Of a DNA stretch of 64,000 nt, positions 25,660-45,200 are shown in pieces. Origin of the DNA: Antennarius striatus (Eukaryota; Chordata; Actinopteri; Lophiiformes; Antennariidae); NCBI RefSeq assembly GCF_040054535.1, contig NC_090785.1:13367501-13431500 (forward strand). Reading direction: 5' to 3'. The position numbers were made by a program, and so were the translations under genes. Position 1 is the stretch's first letter. Each line of letters opens with the position of its first letter. The notes beneath the pieces are model-generated. The model did not search any database and was not told the DNA's origin. It worked only from the letters and a program-made list of their open reading frames with translations.

Positions 25660-25836
25660 TCAAAGAGACAATAAGTTATACAGTAGATAGTGTTTCAGAA
25701 ATGGATTTAAAAATACTAAAGGTTTCTCTTGATTTCCTGTTTGTTTATTGTGCCAGTTATGTTTTTTTGTTAATGGTCTTGAATGCATGTTAACTTATTT
25801 TGTAAATTTTCATTTCAGATCAGCTTGAGGTTGAAT

Positions 25837-26490
25837 ATGGGTCTCCACTTTGGAAACTTGGCCAAGGTCAGAAATGTGGTCACCTACAGTTTGTCCCCCT
25901 TTGAGCAGAAGGCGTTCGCCAACTACTTCTCAAAGGGTATCCCAAATGTTTGGAGACGGTTCAAAGCTTCTTTCTTTAAAGTTGCCCCACGTGAGTTGCC
26001 AGTGTGTCTGTTCAAGCCACCATGATTGATATATTTACCTAAATATTATGTACATGTAATCATTGAAATTTTGAAAGTCATCAATGATCTGTTATCATAA
26101 TTTTATGTCTGTTGACATTTGTGCAAAGGAGTGTAGCTAAGGCATTTTTATTTTCAGAAACATATTGATTAATTGCAGAAAGTTCATCACGCTAATTTAA
26201 AAATTATGAAAGCTGTTTTAAGACACAGCCCATCCATATCCTTTTGGATTGCAGAAGTAATTGCATGATTGTGAATTTTAAGCCTTTAATATCCTCACAT
26301 CTTCACTGGGATGCTATGATATTTATGATATTTTATTTATTTGATTTTTCTAGTTTCATTCCTGTTGCTAAGTTGTTTATGGTGTTCCTTTTCAGCCTTC
26401 ATTGGCTTCTATGTGACATATACCTGGGGTAACAGCGTCAATCAGCAGAGCAAACGGAAGGTTGCTGCTGACTACGAGAATGATGAATAA
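25837..26490 (+). CDS. uqcrq: Cytochrome b-c1 complex subunit 8 (complex III QP-C), 82 aa
   Basis: Coding exons 25837-25990 and 26396-26490, total 249 bp, 82 aa, exactly the human length. The CCA C|CC TTC junction (VAPPFIGFYVTYTW) joins through gtgagt and ttcag. Seen: MGLHFGNLAKVRNVVTYSLS at the start, a single membrane helix around FIGFYVTYTWGNSV, and a charged C-terminus ending ADYENDE. Known: a small inner-mitochondrial-membrane subunit of the ubiquinol-cytochrome c reductase complex that packs near cytochrome b. AATAAA at 26547-26552 fits the transcript end. It follows gdf9, its neighbour in mammals too. Confidence 0.97.
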
Positions 26491-26794
26491 ACTTCTGTCA
26501 CCCCTCTGAGAACTGCTCCTGTTATTGATTTCAACTCTGATTCAACAATAAAGATGAAGATTATATATATGAACTTAGTCTTTTAATTCATTAATTCAAT
26601 TCTCTTCTGCTAGAATGCTAATACTGCAGCTTTACAAGTTTCAATACAAATTTAGTACTAATGTAATTAATCTAGTTTCGAGAAATTCTTAATCAGGACA
26701 CAATTCCCAGTCATCTATCAATTCCAATTTGAAGACTTCTTCTGTGCTGCAATATATCTTTAACATCTAGCTTAAAATAAACTGAAAACGTTTT

Positions 26795-26960
26795 TTATTT
26801 TTTGTTTAACCTTTATTTAGCCAGGACAAGTGGAGTTGGGATTACACCATAATTTAAACAGGAAAAGTCACGTTGAGTTACAATAACTCTTCTCCCAGGG
26901 AGTCCTGATCAAGACATACGCAAAGAGTTACAAAGACCAAGACAAGTCAGTACAGACTAC
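26795..26960 (-). repeat. Dispersed fish repeat (TTTAACCTTTATTTAGCCAGG-type)
   Basis: The TTTAACCTTTATTTAGCC opening and the CTCCCAGGGAGTCCTG block are characteristic of a very common fish interspersed repeat. The class was not determined. It lies next to a LINE fragment. Confidence 0.55.
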
Positions 26961-27039
26961 AGTACACTAAAATCACAAACATGTCCAAGATGACCCTTGA
27001 CTTGGACAGTCATCATCATCGGCCACCAGAGACATAAAA

Positions 27040-27330
27040 TATCCTCTGGTGGTGCAGATGTTAAACGACATCTGCCTCCTCAGAAAAAAGAGATGGCTTT
27101 CCTTTGTGCCTCCCCCATTCTAGTCTTTTGTAAATGTGGACCCCTAAGTATTTGTAGTCCTGAACAACATCCACACTGACCCCCTGAATGGAGACAGAGG
27201 TTACCTGCCCCAAAAGTAGGAATGCTAACATGATGCCACTTTTGGATTTGGGAATAATGACCATTTTGCAAAAAATGATTACATTTAATACTAAAGATAA
27301 CAAGTTGTTCATGTCTCCAAGTGATTTTGA
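27040..27330 (-). repeat. Degenerate LINE reverse-transcriptase fragment (CR1/L2-like)
   Basis: The minus strand encodes the block VDVVQDYKYLGVHIYKRLEW, followed by out-of-frame remnants of the usual downstream RSFN segment. This YKYLGVH motif is typical of the C-terminal RT region of fish L2/CR1-type LINEs. It is short and frameshifted, so dead. Confidence 0.65.
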
Positions 27331-27619
27331 CTAATTTTAGTTTTTTAATTACAAGACAAGTGATTACAAGCATTTGCCTGTATTGGCATTAGGATAAATA
27401 GCGTTGGTCATAGAAAAACTTGAGTCATGAAATCAGCAGTAGATGAACAGTAAATGCAGATTCGTAACAGACTTGATCTTCAAATTAGCTACAAACTGAA
27501 ATCCCAGCTTTACATTTCAGAACTGAATGGGGAAAGTCATATAATAGGTTATATGAAAGGCTACATAAAAAGGAAGTAGAAAAGCACATTTACAGGTTAG
27601 CTAGGCAAGGGAACACGGC

Positions 27620-28015
27620 TGACAAGGATGTACATCAGGTAAGGTTCAAGGAGACCAGCATTGTGAGGGTGTTGAGACTTTCAATGCGAGTGACCAGAAA
27701 GGACAAGATTCTCTGGATGAGAGCATTAGAGGAACAGCTCATGGTGGACATTTTGGTGGGAAGTAGAGAAAGACAAGGTTGAATTTTTTTGGACATGTAC
27801 ACAGGAGGGATGATGCAGGGAAACGTATCCTGAAGATGGAGCTGCCAGACAAGAAGAGAAGACAAAGACTGGTAAGGTTTATAAGCATTTAGTTTTATAA
27901 ATGCAGTGAGGAAGGACATGTACGTGTGGGAATGAGGAGGAAGAGGATCCAAGACAGAGAGGGCATCAGAAGATGATGAAGATCCGATGTGGCATCACCA
28001 AATGGGAAAATGCCG
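27620..28015 (+). repeat. Degenerate LINE ORF2 3' end
   Basis: The plus strand carries FFGHVHRRDDAGKRILKMEL, then a KRR-rich stretch, IQDREG and a final CGITKWEKADR-like end. This is the recognisable C-terminus of a class of fish non-LTR elements (FGHV..RRD..K.MELP..RRRGR). Stops and frame shifts show it is inactive. It ends just before the hspa4 promoter. Confidence 0.6.
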
Positions 28016-28132
28016 ACAGAAGACATTTCAGGTCGGTACCTGCTGCTGTAATTCCTTTCCTCGCCATCGGGTGGCGCAAGATAGGAGGGTCTAGCTCTCT
28101 GCAGTCGGATGCTATTGGTCAACCGCGCAGTA

Positions 28133-28145
28133 GAAAATTCCGGAA
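28133..28145 (+). promoter_or_regulatory. Perfect three-unit heat-shock element upstream of hspa4
   Basis: GAAAATTCCGGAA at 28133-28145 gives alternating GAA-nn-TTC-nn-GAA units, the canonical HSF1 trimer site. It lies about 185-195 bp upstream of the hspa4 ATG, beside a CCAAT-type ATTGG at about 28114. HSPA4 is a known HSF1-responsive chaperone gene; function at this site is inferred. Confidence 0.7.
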
Positions 28146-28243
28146 CGCTGTCACGCATCAGCCGGCGTACCGCATGCTGCTAGTCACATTCATGGAACAA
28201 GAACAAGGGTGTATCACCGTCCACTGACTTAAACCCACTGTAG

Positions 28244-34981
<6,738 letters not shown>

Positions 34982-35756
34982 AGCCTCCCTCAGCAAAGCT
35001 GAACGGGGAGCTGGTTGTTTCAGTTTGAGTTGCAACCTGGGTGTATATCTGAGCAGGTGAAAGTGTTTCAGGAACTGCTCTCCACAGTCAAGAACAGGCA
35101 GCGTGATTAGCACACTGAGCCCAGGTCTTGGTGGTTTCTCTGACATAGCATGCCCTCTCTCTTTCCAGATGACATAATTCAAAAGCCAGCTGCAATAAGC
35201 CTGTTTGACAATGAGCGCTGTACACATGATGGTATTTATTTCTGTTGTGTGCTCTGTATGTGTTCTGGTCTGTGTCACACTATGGTTTTAATAAAGTTAT
35301 TGACAGTCATGTGTCGTGTTTTTATTACCTTAAATTTCTCAGGATCAAGCTTCACTAAGGAATTGCTCCTGTCCAGATAGGTTATAGGAAGACAAACACC
35401 CTTGGTTGCATTTCTGGAAATTTGGGGGTTGAGTATGATATGAAGAGTTTGGATTTAGGTCATCAATGTAGATGAGTTTTTCACTTGAGAGTTGCTGGAA
35501 CTAGCAGAACATTCTGAGGACATAAATTCCTGTCTGAAGTAAAGCGTTATACTGTATTTACATTTGCTGGGCCACATACTGGCATGAAATGGAAGAATAG
35601 TAATTCCAGTATCGCAGATTGCACCTCATTGAGACTGTTTTGCTGCATTAATCTTCACGTATTCTGTCAGTAGCACTTCTTTAGAGTTTGATATATTTTG
35701 CCAATGTTCTCATGTGGTGATAAAAGTACAGAGTATAGAGAATACAAAGAAAGATG

Positions 35757-36062
35757 AAGAATAAATGTACTTTATTAATCCCATTGGGGAAATTATGTTT
35801 CCACTCATAATTTCTATATATTTTTAACATGTATATATATATGTGTGTGTTCAGGCCCCGTCAAACACACACACACACAGACACACCAGAGGCCTTTCTG
35901 CTTACAATATATATACAGTTGGAGGTAGAGCAGCTGACAGCTCTTTCAGGGTGCCCCCAATGAGCAGTTTGTAAGAGGACGGTGCCTTGCTCAAGGACAC
36001 CTCTGCAGGTGGCCTTGAACCGGCACTCCCTCTGGTCCCCAGGTGAGCTACTGCCCCCTTCC
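35757..36062 (-). repeat. tRNA-headed SINE with L2-like tail, copy 3
   Basis: On the minus strand the head reads GGGGGCAGTAGCTCACCTGG with GGTTCAAGGCC as the B-box-like motif. The core TCCTTGAGCAAGGCACC follows, and the tail ends TGGGATTAATAAAGTACA. It contains a short (CA)n near 35865. It belongs to the same family as the copies at 12440 and 19888. Confidence 0.75.
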
Positions 36063-36069
36063 CCCCAAT

Positions 36070-38580
36070 AACTGAAGGCATGCAATTACAGAATTATTGC
36101 AGGTATGGTAACTATGTGGCCATAGTACGCAAACAGATGAACAGTAGTGATGATGTACAGCAAAACTGGGTGAAACTGCAGAAATGTTTGTTGTGAAGGC
36201 AGCTGAGCAGGAAATTCTGGGTGTGGAGCATGACCAAGAAATGGAGCGCTCATCTGAGAATCTATGAACAGATCATAAAAAGAAGAGAATAATTTGACCA
36301 CTGCTGGAATAACAAATGTTTAAGTAAGTTTATGACTAAATGGAATTCCAAGACATCAAAATGACTTCATTTGGTTTTGATGGGTTTGGAATGGAAGGAG
36401 GTGAGATGCCACCTCAGGGTAAGGATGATGAGTCGACAGTTACATTACTGTACTGGACTTAAAGGAGTTTCTGATGAGTTCAACGGCTGGCTTTGAATTT
36501 ATACAGGGAAAAAAAAATTTGTGTTCAAAGACCATAGATGAAACCCAACATATTTGATTATTTATGGATATGTGGCACTTAGACCAGCTCTTAACTCAAA
36601 GTCAGCTTAAGACTCACAACCAGTTTGACAAGTAGAAAGGAAAGCAAACCACAACTTTTCAAAGTTTTGAAGCCTTTATTTTATTTGTTAAAATGCAATT
36701 AAGAAAATCTTTTCTGAATGTTAAGTTTTTTTCTAGGCTATGCTGGAATAGGTCTCTTTTAAAAACTTAGACTTCAGAAATCTGGGTCAGATTGTGTAAA
36801 TATTTAAATCAATGAGAACATCATAGCAATTCTATTTTTACAATTTTTTGGTTTTCGAGTAAAGTTTCCACAAATTAGGAGCTATGTTTCAAAGATACTT
36901 TAATATCTTTTGGGCAATCTGGTCCAGAAGTCCTGTGTTCAAATTTTTCCCATTAAACGTCAAATATTGTTGAGACTTTTTAAATTGAGACATTGACCAA
37001 CTTCACTATGAATTGAAGCAAGGAATTATAATAGGCATACTTAATCCAGGAAAAAACCCTTAAAATGTATACCTTTCAATTTGTCAGGAAAATATAAAGA
37101 CTAAATATAGAACACTCCAGTTTGTGGAGAATGAAACTCCACTCTGTTACTACTTAATGTAAATGTATGAGTGTATGGAAATCTTTGTATGCAGATCACA
37201 GTTTTGTATAAAAGTGGTAACAAAACCCGAAGTCAAACATATCCTGCAAACTGTAATAGTTGAAAGGAAAATAGTCAAGAACGTGTAAGCAAAAATTATC
37301 TGTTAAAAATAAGTGATATGTCAGAGAGGTATAAAGTTATATTAATCTCCCTAAAACTGAATGAAAACCCACCTGAAGAGTAAAGTGGTTGGATTTCTCT
37401 GTGTTTAGTGTGATGAAAATCTTCATATGATCTCAGGACAGTAGTGGGGAGTGCAGCTTCTCTATGATATGCAGACTGGGCATTCAAGATATTTGTCTTT
37501 GACGATAGATGTCTACACTAGTGGGGCAGCTGTGTTTATTATAGTGAGTAAAGCTCAGTGTCTATTACGGGAGAGGGAACACAACAATTATTAGTGTATA
37601 CCACAGAGCTCTTGGTAATAATTGACCCCGCAATGAAAACAAGAAAATGAAATAATGCAGCAATTGAATCTGACAACTTTTCATCGACCACAAGCATTAG
37701 ATCTGATAGATCATCAGTAGAACGGTTAGTATGATCAATTCAGTATTCATAATAACGTACATGAAGGAAAGTAAGGGCATATATGCTAATTTCCTTTGGG
37801 TTCCTCATGTTAGAAGGTGATGAGTGAGTAGATCTTCCGTCTAAATAAACACGCAGCAGGTTTCATTGAGTGAAGCTGAAGCTGAAGCATTCATCAGGAC
37901 ATAATGACAAACGGTGTGACAACAGTATTGGGTGACCAATGAAACTAGAAGGCATGTATGTGACGTCCAGATATGTTGGTACACAGAAGATGATGGGCTG
38001 GAAACAAAGAAAGATTAGATTGCATAGGTCTTAGTCTTTCATTATATTAAATAGGAAAACACCCAGCTAGAAACTACACACACTACTGTACATCCAAACA
38101 GCAAATGTCAGACCTGGGTCAGGAATTACGCTGTCGAGAGAAATCAAATACTACCTCACTTCATAAGACTAAACTGAAAAACCTGTCATTTTCAGGCCCT
38201 TTAAGCACAACAGTAAATGAGATATACTGCGATTTTTTTTTTTTGAGATTTAAATTAAACTATTTTACCTAAAAGAATGCCTTTCCTTATTGCACATTGT
38301 GCTCCAGATTCTGATTCACTAGGTGGCGGTAATGAGACCAGACTGGACTTATCGACCAATGACAGCACAGTACCGCTTAAATGTCCCATTAACTGTTGAA
38401 TGAACTGTGTTTTAACTTTCAGGTTTGTTAAAACAGTGCAAACAGTCCAATAATGTGTGTAATAAGAGATTCGTCATCTCAGGTCTGCCTCTTATACTGG
38501 TTATATTTTAATTTTATACTGTTAAATATTAGTTATAGTTTAGTATATACGGTGTAAGTCCTGTTAGTGCTGCATGTGTC
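36070..38580. other. hspa4-gnpda1 intergenic gap; no gene seen
   Basis: AT-rich unique-looking sequence with no conserved ORF. A CTCF-like motif lies at 38316-38330. In human these two neighbours are several megabases apart. Confidence 0.4.
38316..38330 (+). promoter_or_regulatory. CTCF-like motif 3 (hspa4-gnpda1 gap)
   Basis: TCACTAGGTGGCGGT fits CCASYAGRKGGCRSY at 14 of 15 positions. Confidence 0.45.
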
Positions 38581-38589
38581 TGTTAGTGT

Positions 38590-38712
38590 TGTGTACAGTA
38601 TGTCTAGTGGTATGTCCTGTGATGTCAGGGTTTCTTTTTCTCCTGGTGTTTATCCAGTAGTGATTCGTTATGTACAATTTCCTCCGGGATTAATAAAGTA
38701 TCTATCTATCGT
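38590..38712 (+). repeat. L2-like LINE 3' tail ending in (TATC)n
   Basis: TTTCCTCCGGGATTAATAAA followed by GTATCTATCTATC is the conserved 3' tail of L2-type LINEs, which the SINEs above share. Only the tail is present. Confidence 0.6.
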
Positions 38713-38929
38713 TTTCATCCATTATTGAGTGAAAAATCGTTAAAATCAGGAAACTTCATCCTTAATCACTCCGTAATCATCCTTTTGTCATTCAATTTTT
38801 GTGCTTTAGAGCTGTCTACATAATTAAACACACTATATTTTGGCTGTAAAATGCTGACGGGATGCTTTTAACTAAACAACCACGAGACAAAATAAATGTA
38901 AACGCACATCAGTGGCGCCTCCATGACCC

Positions 38930-39160
38930 GCCCCCTTTCCCATCTGATTGGCTAAGAGTAATAATTTGACTTCGATCCCTACCAATCATCGTTGCTCGTG
39001 TCTAAACCTATCGCTGACCGACTAAGGCAAAACATATTAATCAATCAGAAGCGGGTGGACCGGAGACGTCGGAGGCTCGCTGCTGCTGTGATTTCTAGCT
39101 CGCTAATATTAGCTAGCATAGCGGTAGTTGCATAACTGCTGGAATCGTCACCTCCGTGGT
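38930..39160 (+). promoter_or_regulatory. gnpda1: gnpda1 promoter and probable non-coding first exon
   Basis: GC box (CCCGCCCCC) and CCAAT-type GATTGG at 38930-38955, with further inverted CCAAT motifs to 39050. Then comes a segment ending CTCCGTG|gtgag near 39160, a likely 5'UTR donor. A run of 20 or more T follows directly. The acceptor for the coding exon is tgcag at about 39498-39502. Confidence 0.5.
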
Positions 39161-39506
39161 GAGTTTTTTTTTTTTTTTTTTTTTTTGGGAGTTCAGAAAG
39201 AATCACATGATCTACCCCGGATCCTGACTGCAGCGAGTGAAAGCTACAAATCGTACAGGGTATAGGTGTTTTATTGACGGTCTAAACCCACAGTGTCACG
39301 TTGCGTGGGTGCGTCAGATGTCAGCCTTTTACCTGCTTCTATCACAGGCGATAAACTGAAAATCTAATTTAATGTCACCGGGTGGTGTGGTTGTAGTACT
39401 CTGATGAGTCTAAAGTCTGGTCAAGGCGTGTTTGGAAATTTCCTGAAGTTGCTTTAGTGAAGCAACTCGTTACTTCTAACTTACCTTTTTTTCCCCCTGC
39501 AGGACG

Positions 39507-41237
39507 ATGAAACTGATCATCCTCAATGACTACGATCAGGCAAGTGAATGGGCAGCAAAGTACATCCGAAACAAGATCCTGCTGTTCGGACCCGGTCCGG
39601 ACAGATACTTCACCCTGGGCCTACCGACAGGCGAGTAGGAGCAGGAGCGTTTGTGCAACATTTACCAAAAATCAGCTGATTCTTTGTCAGAATTTTCTTT
39701 TTTTTCCCTCTAAAAATCTGTATTAAGCAATGATCAAATTCCATTCTGATTTTTACAAAATTATTTTTTATACCTTTATAATGTTGTTATGATTAATAAC
39801 TAATCATAATATGATTGATGATGCTTGAATCTGCTCCTGTTCAAAATAAATTACAATGATTTTGTGGGAAACAACATAAAATTTCATAATCAAACAATGC
39901 ATCATGCTGATTGAAAAAAAAAAGCTGTACATAAATTGCAGTTGGCATCCATTGCAAAAATAAACCCTACTTTGCTTTTGATCATAACAGAGAGTCCATT
40001 TTGGGGAAGACTCCTGGCATGTTGTATTTGTGAGTCCACTTTTGCTTTCTTTATAAGCATTTGCTTGTTTTCAGGGAGCACACCTCTGGGTTGTTACAAG
40101 AAACTCATTGAGTACTACAAAAATGGGGAAATCTCGTTCCAGTTTGTAAAAACGTTCAACATGGATGAATATGTAGGTATGTCTTCCTCATTGTTTCTCC
40201 CAATTAGAAATTTTTATGAAGTGTGTAGTGATTTAGAGCTCTGATCGTTTCATAAATTCCTGTAGGTCTTCCCAGAGATCACCCTGAGAGCTACCACTCC
40301 TTTATGTGGAATAATTTCTTCAAGCACATAAACATAAAAGCAGAGAATACCCACATTCTGGATGGCAATGCTCCTGACCTGCAGGCAGAGTGCAACGCCT
40401 TTGAAAATGAAATAAAAGTAGCTGGGGGGATTGAACTGTTTGTTGGAGGTCAGGAGGTTACTATGCTGAATATACTGTCACTAACTACAGTTCTACCCAC
40501 CTTTGGCATGAAATTGCAGTAAAATTCAAATTACTCCTTTTGTCCTGCCAGGTATCGGACCAGATGGTCACATTGCTTTCAACGAACCTGGTTCTAGTCT
40601 TGTATCCAGGACTCGAGTGAAGACCCTGGCTAAGGACACTATAATGGCTAATGCGCGATTCTTTGATGGAGATCTGTCAAAAGTGCCCACGATGGCACTG
40701 ACTGTGGGAGTGGGCACAGTCATGGATGCGAAAGAGGTAAGAAGTTTACCGAATTGTTGACTGTTTTCTTTTTTCATGTTATATTTTCCCTCTCCTTTAC
40801 GTTTATGAGAAGTCTCCATTATGTCATTAGCTAGGAATGATTGTAATTTTATTTCGGAACTCCAGTTCATTCACTTTTTGTATTTTTTAACAGGTGATGA
40901 TTCTCATAACTGGAGCACACAAAGCATTTGCCTTATACAAAGCTATAGAGGAAGGTGTGAATCACATGTGGACAGTCTCTGCATTCCAGCAGCACCCACA
41001 GACAGTGTTTGTTTGTGATGAAGATGCCACTTTGGAATTACGGGTCAAAACTGTGAAGTACTTCAAAGGTGAGACTAAATTGCAAACCACTGTGCCATTA
41101 GTACATTTCATGAGAAAAAAGGTTGTATTCAGCTAAAATATTTGCAAAGCAGGCAGTCATAGAAAAATATGCTGATTCCTGTTCTTTCTTTAGGGATGAT
41201 GCATGTACACAACAAGCTGGTGGACACACTACCTTAG
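39507..41237 (+). CDS. gnpda1: Glucosamine-6-phosphate isomerase (deaminase) 1, six coding exons, 270 aa
   Basis: Exons 39507-39630, 40075-40176, 40266-40448, 40552-40736, 40894-41068, 41194-41237; 813 bp, 270 aa. Seen: [20 protein letters not shown], the sugar-phosphate loop [16 protein letters not shown], the catalytic-region block [26 protein letters not shown] and [20 protein letters not shown]. Known: converts glucosamine-6-phosphate to fructose-6-phosphate and ammonia in the cytosol, linking hexosamines to glycolysis. The enzyme is a hexamer activated by N-acetylglucosamine-6-phosphate. Odd: the first coding intron begins GC rather than GT (ACAG|gcgagt), and the protein stops at HNKLVDTLP, about 19 residues shorter than human GNPDA1 and closer to GNPDA2 length. 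AATAAA at 41458-41463. ndfip1 is the next gene, as in mammals. Confidence 0.94.
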
Positions 41238-41469
41238 GGATGGAGAAGAACTGAGAAAATCTTTTCTAAGTTGTCTATTCAGTAATTTTTTTTCAACAAC
41301 TAACATTCCATTGTTTCCTTCAACTTATGGTGGAGATAAGTTGGTAGGCATCAAGCAGTGCTTCGTGTTAACTGCAAGTAATTCTAAAATTCAGGCTCTG
41401 AACTGGTTTTGAAGAGGATGATGATGATACTTCTTATGATTTCTGAAGAGACTTTTTAATAAAGTAATT

Positions 41470-42240
41470 TTGATTGGTTTCTTGTTTGTCTTTTTGTGAT
41501 TGTTGTGGGTTCTGAGGGTTTCATTCTGTTAACTCAGTAACATGAGAATTTGAAATTGCATTTTAATACTCTCTGTAACCTTAATTATTCAGGGATGGGC
41601 TCATAGTAATATCAACAAAGACCTGTCAGCAAAGTGTTTATATTGTGTGTTTAAGAGAAACAGAAGCACAGAAAGCTTGATGCTGAAGGTGGAATAAAAG
41701 CCAGTGCTGGAATACAACTATAATAGCATTTACACAGGTAATTTTATCCTATTTCACTGTTAACAAAGCATTATGATTAAAAACAACTAAATTGCATCAA
41801 AGATGGTTCTATTTACTGCACTACGTTTTTATGTGACTAGTGTTTGTTTCTTTGACGCATTCAATGTATAAACAAAAGCTATGGTAATTTCGGTATTCTG
41901 GGATGTCAGCAAAGGAGTGAAAGCAATGTCAGCATCTACTAGCTATGTATTATATCTGTACTTAAACAAACTGTACAATGAAAATGCAGGTAACACCTGT
42001 TATGAGTGCTATAATAAAATAACGCTGCTCAATTATTCAAAATTAGGACAATAACATTTTGGGCCTTAATCGTCCGTGCGAGAAATCAGGAATTTCCGAC
42101 AGCCCTGAATGCGGCATCACTGTCTGAGCCGTCCGGGCGTCACAGGGTAGAAGGAAGGAGATGGCCGACTAGGAAGCGACATTACATTTACTATTTCGTT
42201 GGCGAAATTTCTCTCAGACAAAACATATTCGCAACTGAAT
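41470..42240. promoter_or_regulatory. gnpda1-ndfip1 gap with ndfip1 start region
   Basis: AT-rich, with no gene. The right end (about 42070-42240) is GC-richer and contains the probable ndfip1 5'UTR. Confidence 0.4.
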
Positions 42241-42279
42241 CGGGAGCAGGACGTTTCCAACGGTTCCCCCTTTTCAAAA

Positions 42280-45200
42280 ATGGCAGAACAAAACAGCAAC
42301 GTCAGATATCAAGAGGTATGTTCCAGTGTGTTTGGTGGAAGGCTAACCGCTAGCTTGCAGCTAACCTTTGCCGAATTAGCTAACGAAGTAGCTAAATATG
42401 TCACACTACACGTTAAAAGATATAAATTTAGGTGCGCTTAAAACGAGTGTTTTACAGGTTAAAATGTGAATATTGTAATTTAATGGAAATAATTTGACAA
42501 ATTTTAATCTTTTTGCATTATTAAAAACATCTGTGAATGTAATACAGTACTGTATTTCAGTATTTCATATGCAGTACTTACAATGTCTTGCAGTGCAGTT
42601 TGCAATGTAGTAATATGCAAGAACTCTAAAGAATAGCTTCCACTGTGTTTTTTATTTTTTATTTTAATCTAATTAAAGTTTTACACATGATGTGCTGATA
42701 TGTATGTTGTCAGCTGGTGAATGAAGAGCAGGCGGCCCAGTCAACCTCTGAGGGTCCTGCCCAGGATGCACCACCGCCCTACAGTAGTGTTGCTGCCGCG
42801 AATGCAGGTAAGAGAAACCGTCAGAGCTCCATCACCTCCTGTCAGATCAGCCAGAAGAAAAGGATAGGTGTAGGACTCTAAATATCTATGTCACTGCGGA
42901 ATCAACTAAATGTGAAAGCAAGTTCAGCATCCTGAATTGGTCATAACAGGTGAAGTACATCTAGAGTCAAAAGTAGTTATCATTGCGAAACTTTCTTTCA
43001 GCAGAGTCACATTAGTCTCTGAAGTTAACAATTTGAGTCATATCCTTTTAATCATAAAGTTACTTTACCAGCTATTTATACCGATGACTACTTTAAATGC
43101 TAATGTTGCAACAAGTCTAAGCCCATTCTTGATTTTTCACTATTTAGAACTTGTTCTGCCAAGAAATAGGTAATGTACGTACAGCCTTTTATGAAAATGT
43201 CGAGGGAATGGTTAAAATTACAAAAGTTCTGAAAAGTTTTTTAGGTGAAAGCTGAATGCTTCATAATATGGTCTGCATGTACAGTATGTGTGGAATATAA
43301 ATGCTGCATGTCCTACATGAGTATTATAAAAGACTAAGGTGTTCATATTTCTGAGGGGACATGAGGGGTACTTCAATTTAAAAACATGAGGTTTTTATTA
43401 TCGTATTTGTGTACAAAAAGATGAACAAGATTGATGTGTATAAATAAACTACACCCACAGGCATAAACACCAAACCTGTTTAAGTAAGGTAGTCTTTTTG
43501 GGCTTAACTACCCCTACTGGATCTGGGAGCAGTTATTTAGTTGTTCTCTTGCTTTCCAAATTAATTCTACTTTGACCTGAACAGGTGCTTCAAATGGGAC
43601 TTACTCTGGTTTAGCACAAGCAGAGGGAAAGGCCTTTTGGAATAGTCTGATGTATCTACAGTAATCTAATTTCCCAAGAGGGCGTAGGGCAACGTGTTGC
43701 ATAAATGGGTGTTGCCTTAAGCTCTTCCTGATCAAGTCCGTGGATCGGCCTCAAAGGAACATGTATGTTACGTATAGCTGCCAAATGGAACAGATTAAGG
43801 CTTTGCTAGCATGACATGATACATAAACATTATCAGACCTTCTATTTGGTCTGTCAGCAATCAGTCTGTTTGATAGCTGGTCATCAGTCAATAAATAACC
43901 TAGACTTGTGCCATTAACATACTAAAACTCAATACAGTACTTGGGTTGATTCATAATTCCATATCAATCAGTTAAAACATATTTTAACACAATGGTTTTT
44001 AATTGTCTGTGATTTTGACCATTTATCTGTCAGTAGTGGTGATAGCTGATAATCAAGCTATTTAGGTGGAAATAAATTCATTAAAATTCTTTTTTCCCCC
44101 ATGCCTATGAAGCTTAAATGTAGTGTGTTGTCAAATAAGCATATTTTTTACATACAATATTATAGTGAGGATGATAAAATGCTGAAATTACACCCAAAGT
44201 CAACACATCACATTAACTAGTGTTGCTAGCATCAAGACAACACCTCTGTACCTTGATATAAATTATTATTGTTGTTATTATTGTAATTATCATTATTATT
44301 ATCAATATTATTATTATTATTATTATTATTACGTCCCGCTTCAAAGCGGTGATGTATGGTAATTGTCAATGTTTGTGTGTTCGTTCGTCAGTCCGTTCGT
44401 TAGTCCGCAAAATATCTTCACAACCATTATAGATAGAAAGATGAAACAAAAAGCACATTACTGGGGCCGCAAAGGCTTTGAGAAAAGGAGGTCAAGGTCA
44501 AATTTCAACTTTTGTACACTCAGGAACTGGATAAAATATAAAGACGAGGGAGAAGGCCAGTGTGAGTAAGACCATAGATAAAAGCACTACCTTTGATCTA
44601 TGAAAGAAGGTCAGGGTAAATCTTTGAATTCAGTGGTGTTGCAGGTTTTGCAGTCACTGACTCTTGTTATTATTATTGTTATTGTTGCCTCCACAGCTTT
44701 CTTTGAATACAAGGAAGACGGAGGAAGGTTCCCCAACCCTCCGTCCTATAGTGTTGCCACCACCTTGCCCTCCTATGATGAAGCTGAGAGAACCAAAGAG
44801 GAGGCAGCCATCCCCCTGGTCTCTGGACGAGTCACGGTAGAGCTCAGCACAGCATTTAAAACCATTCCTCATGACTCAGTGACTGATTCCTTAGTAAAAC
44901 GTTATTTACCTCTTTCTTTTCCGTCCTGTCGGTGCAGGAGGAGGATTTTGTGGCGAGGGATGACTTTGAGGATGCTGACCAGCTGCGAATAGGAAATGAT
45001 GGCATCTTCATGCTCACCTTCTTCAGTAAGCAGTTGGTTGACTTGTTTTTTGTTTGTTATTTCTGAAGAAGGAAACCAGATTTCAGCTTGACTTGTATAG
45101 ACTTGTCTTTTTAGTAGATGTTTATTACCTCTGGAAAGCAGGTTATGTCTTTGTGTCTGATAGTTGGTTTACGCTCGAGCAGGACTAATGAATCTTTTCT

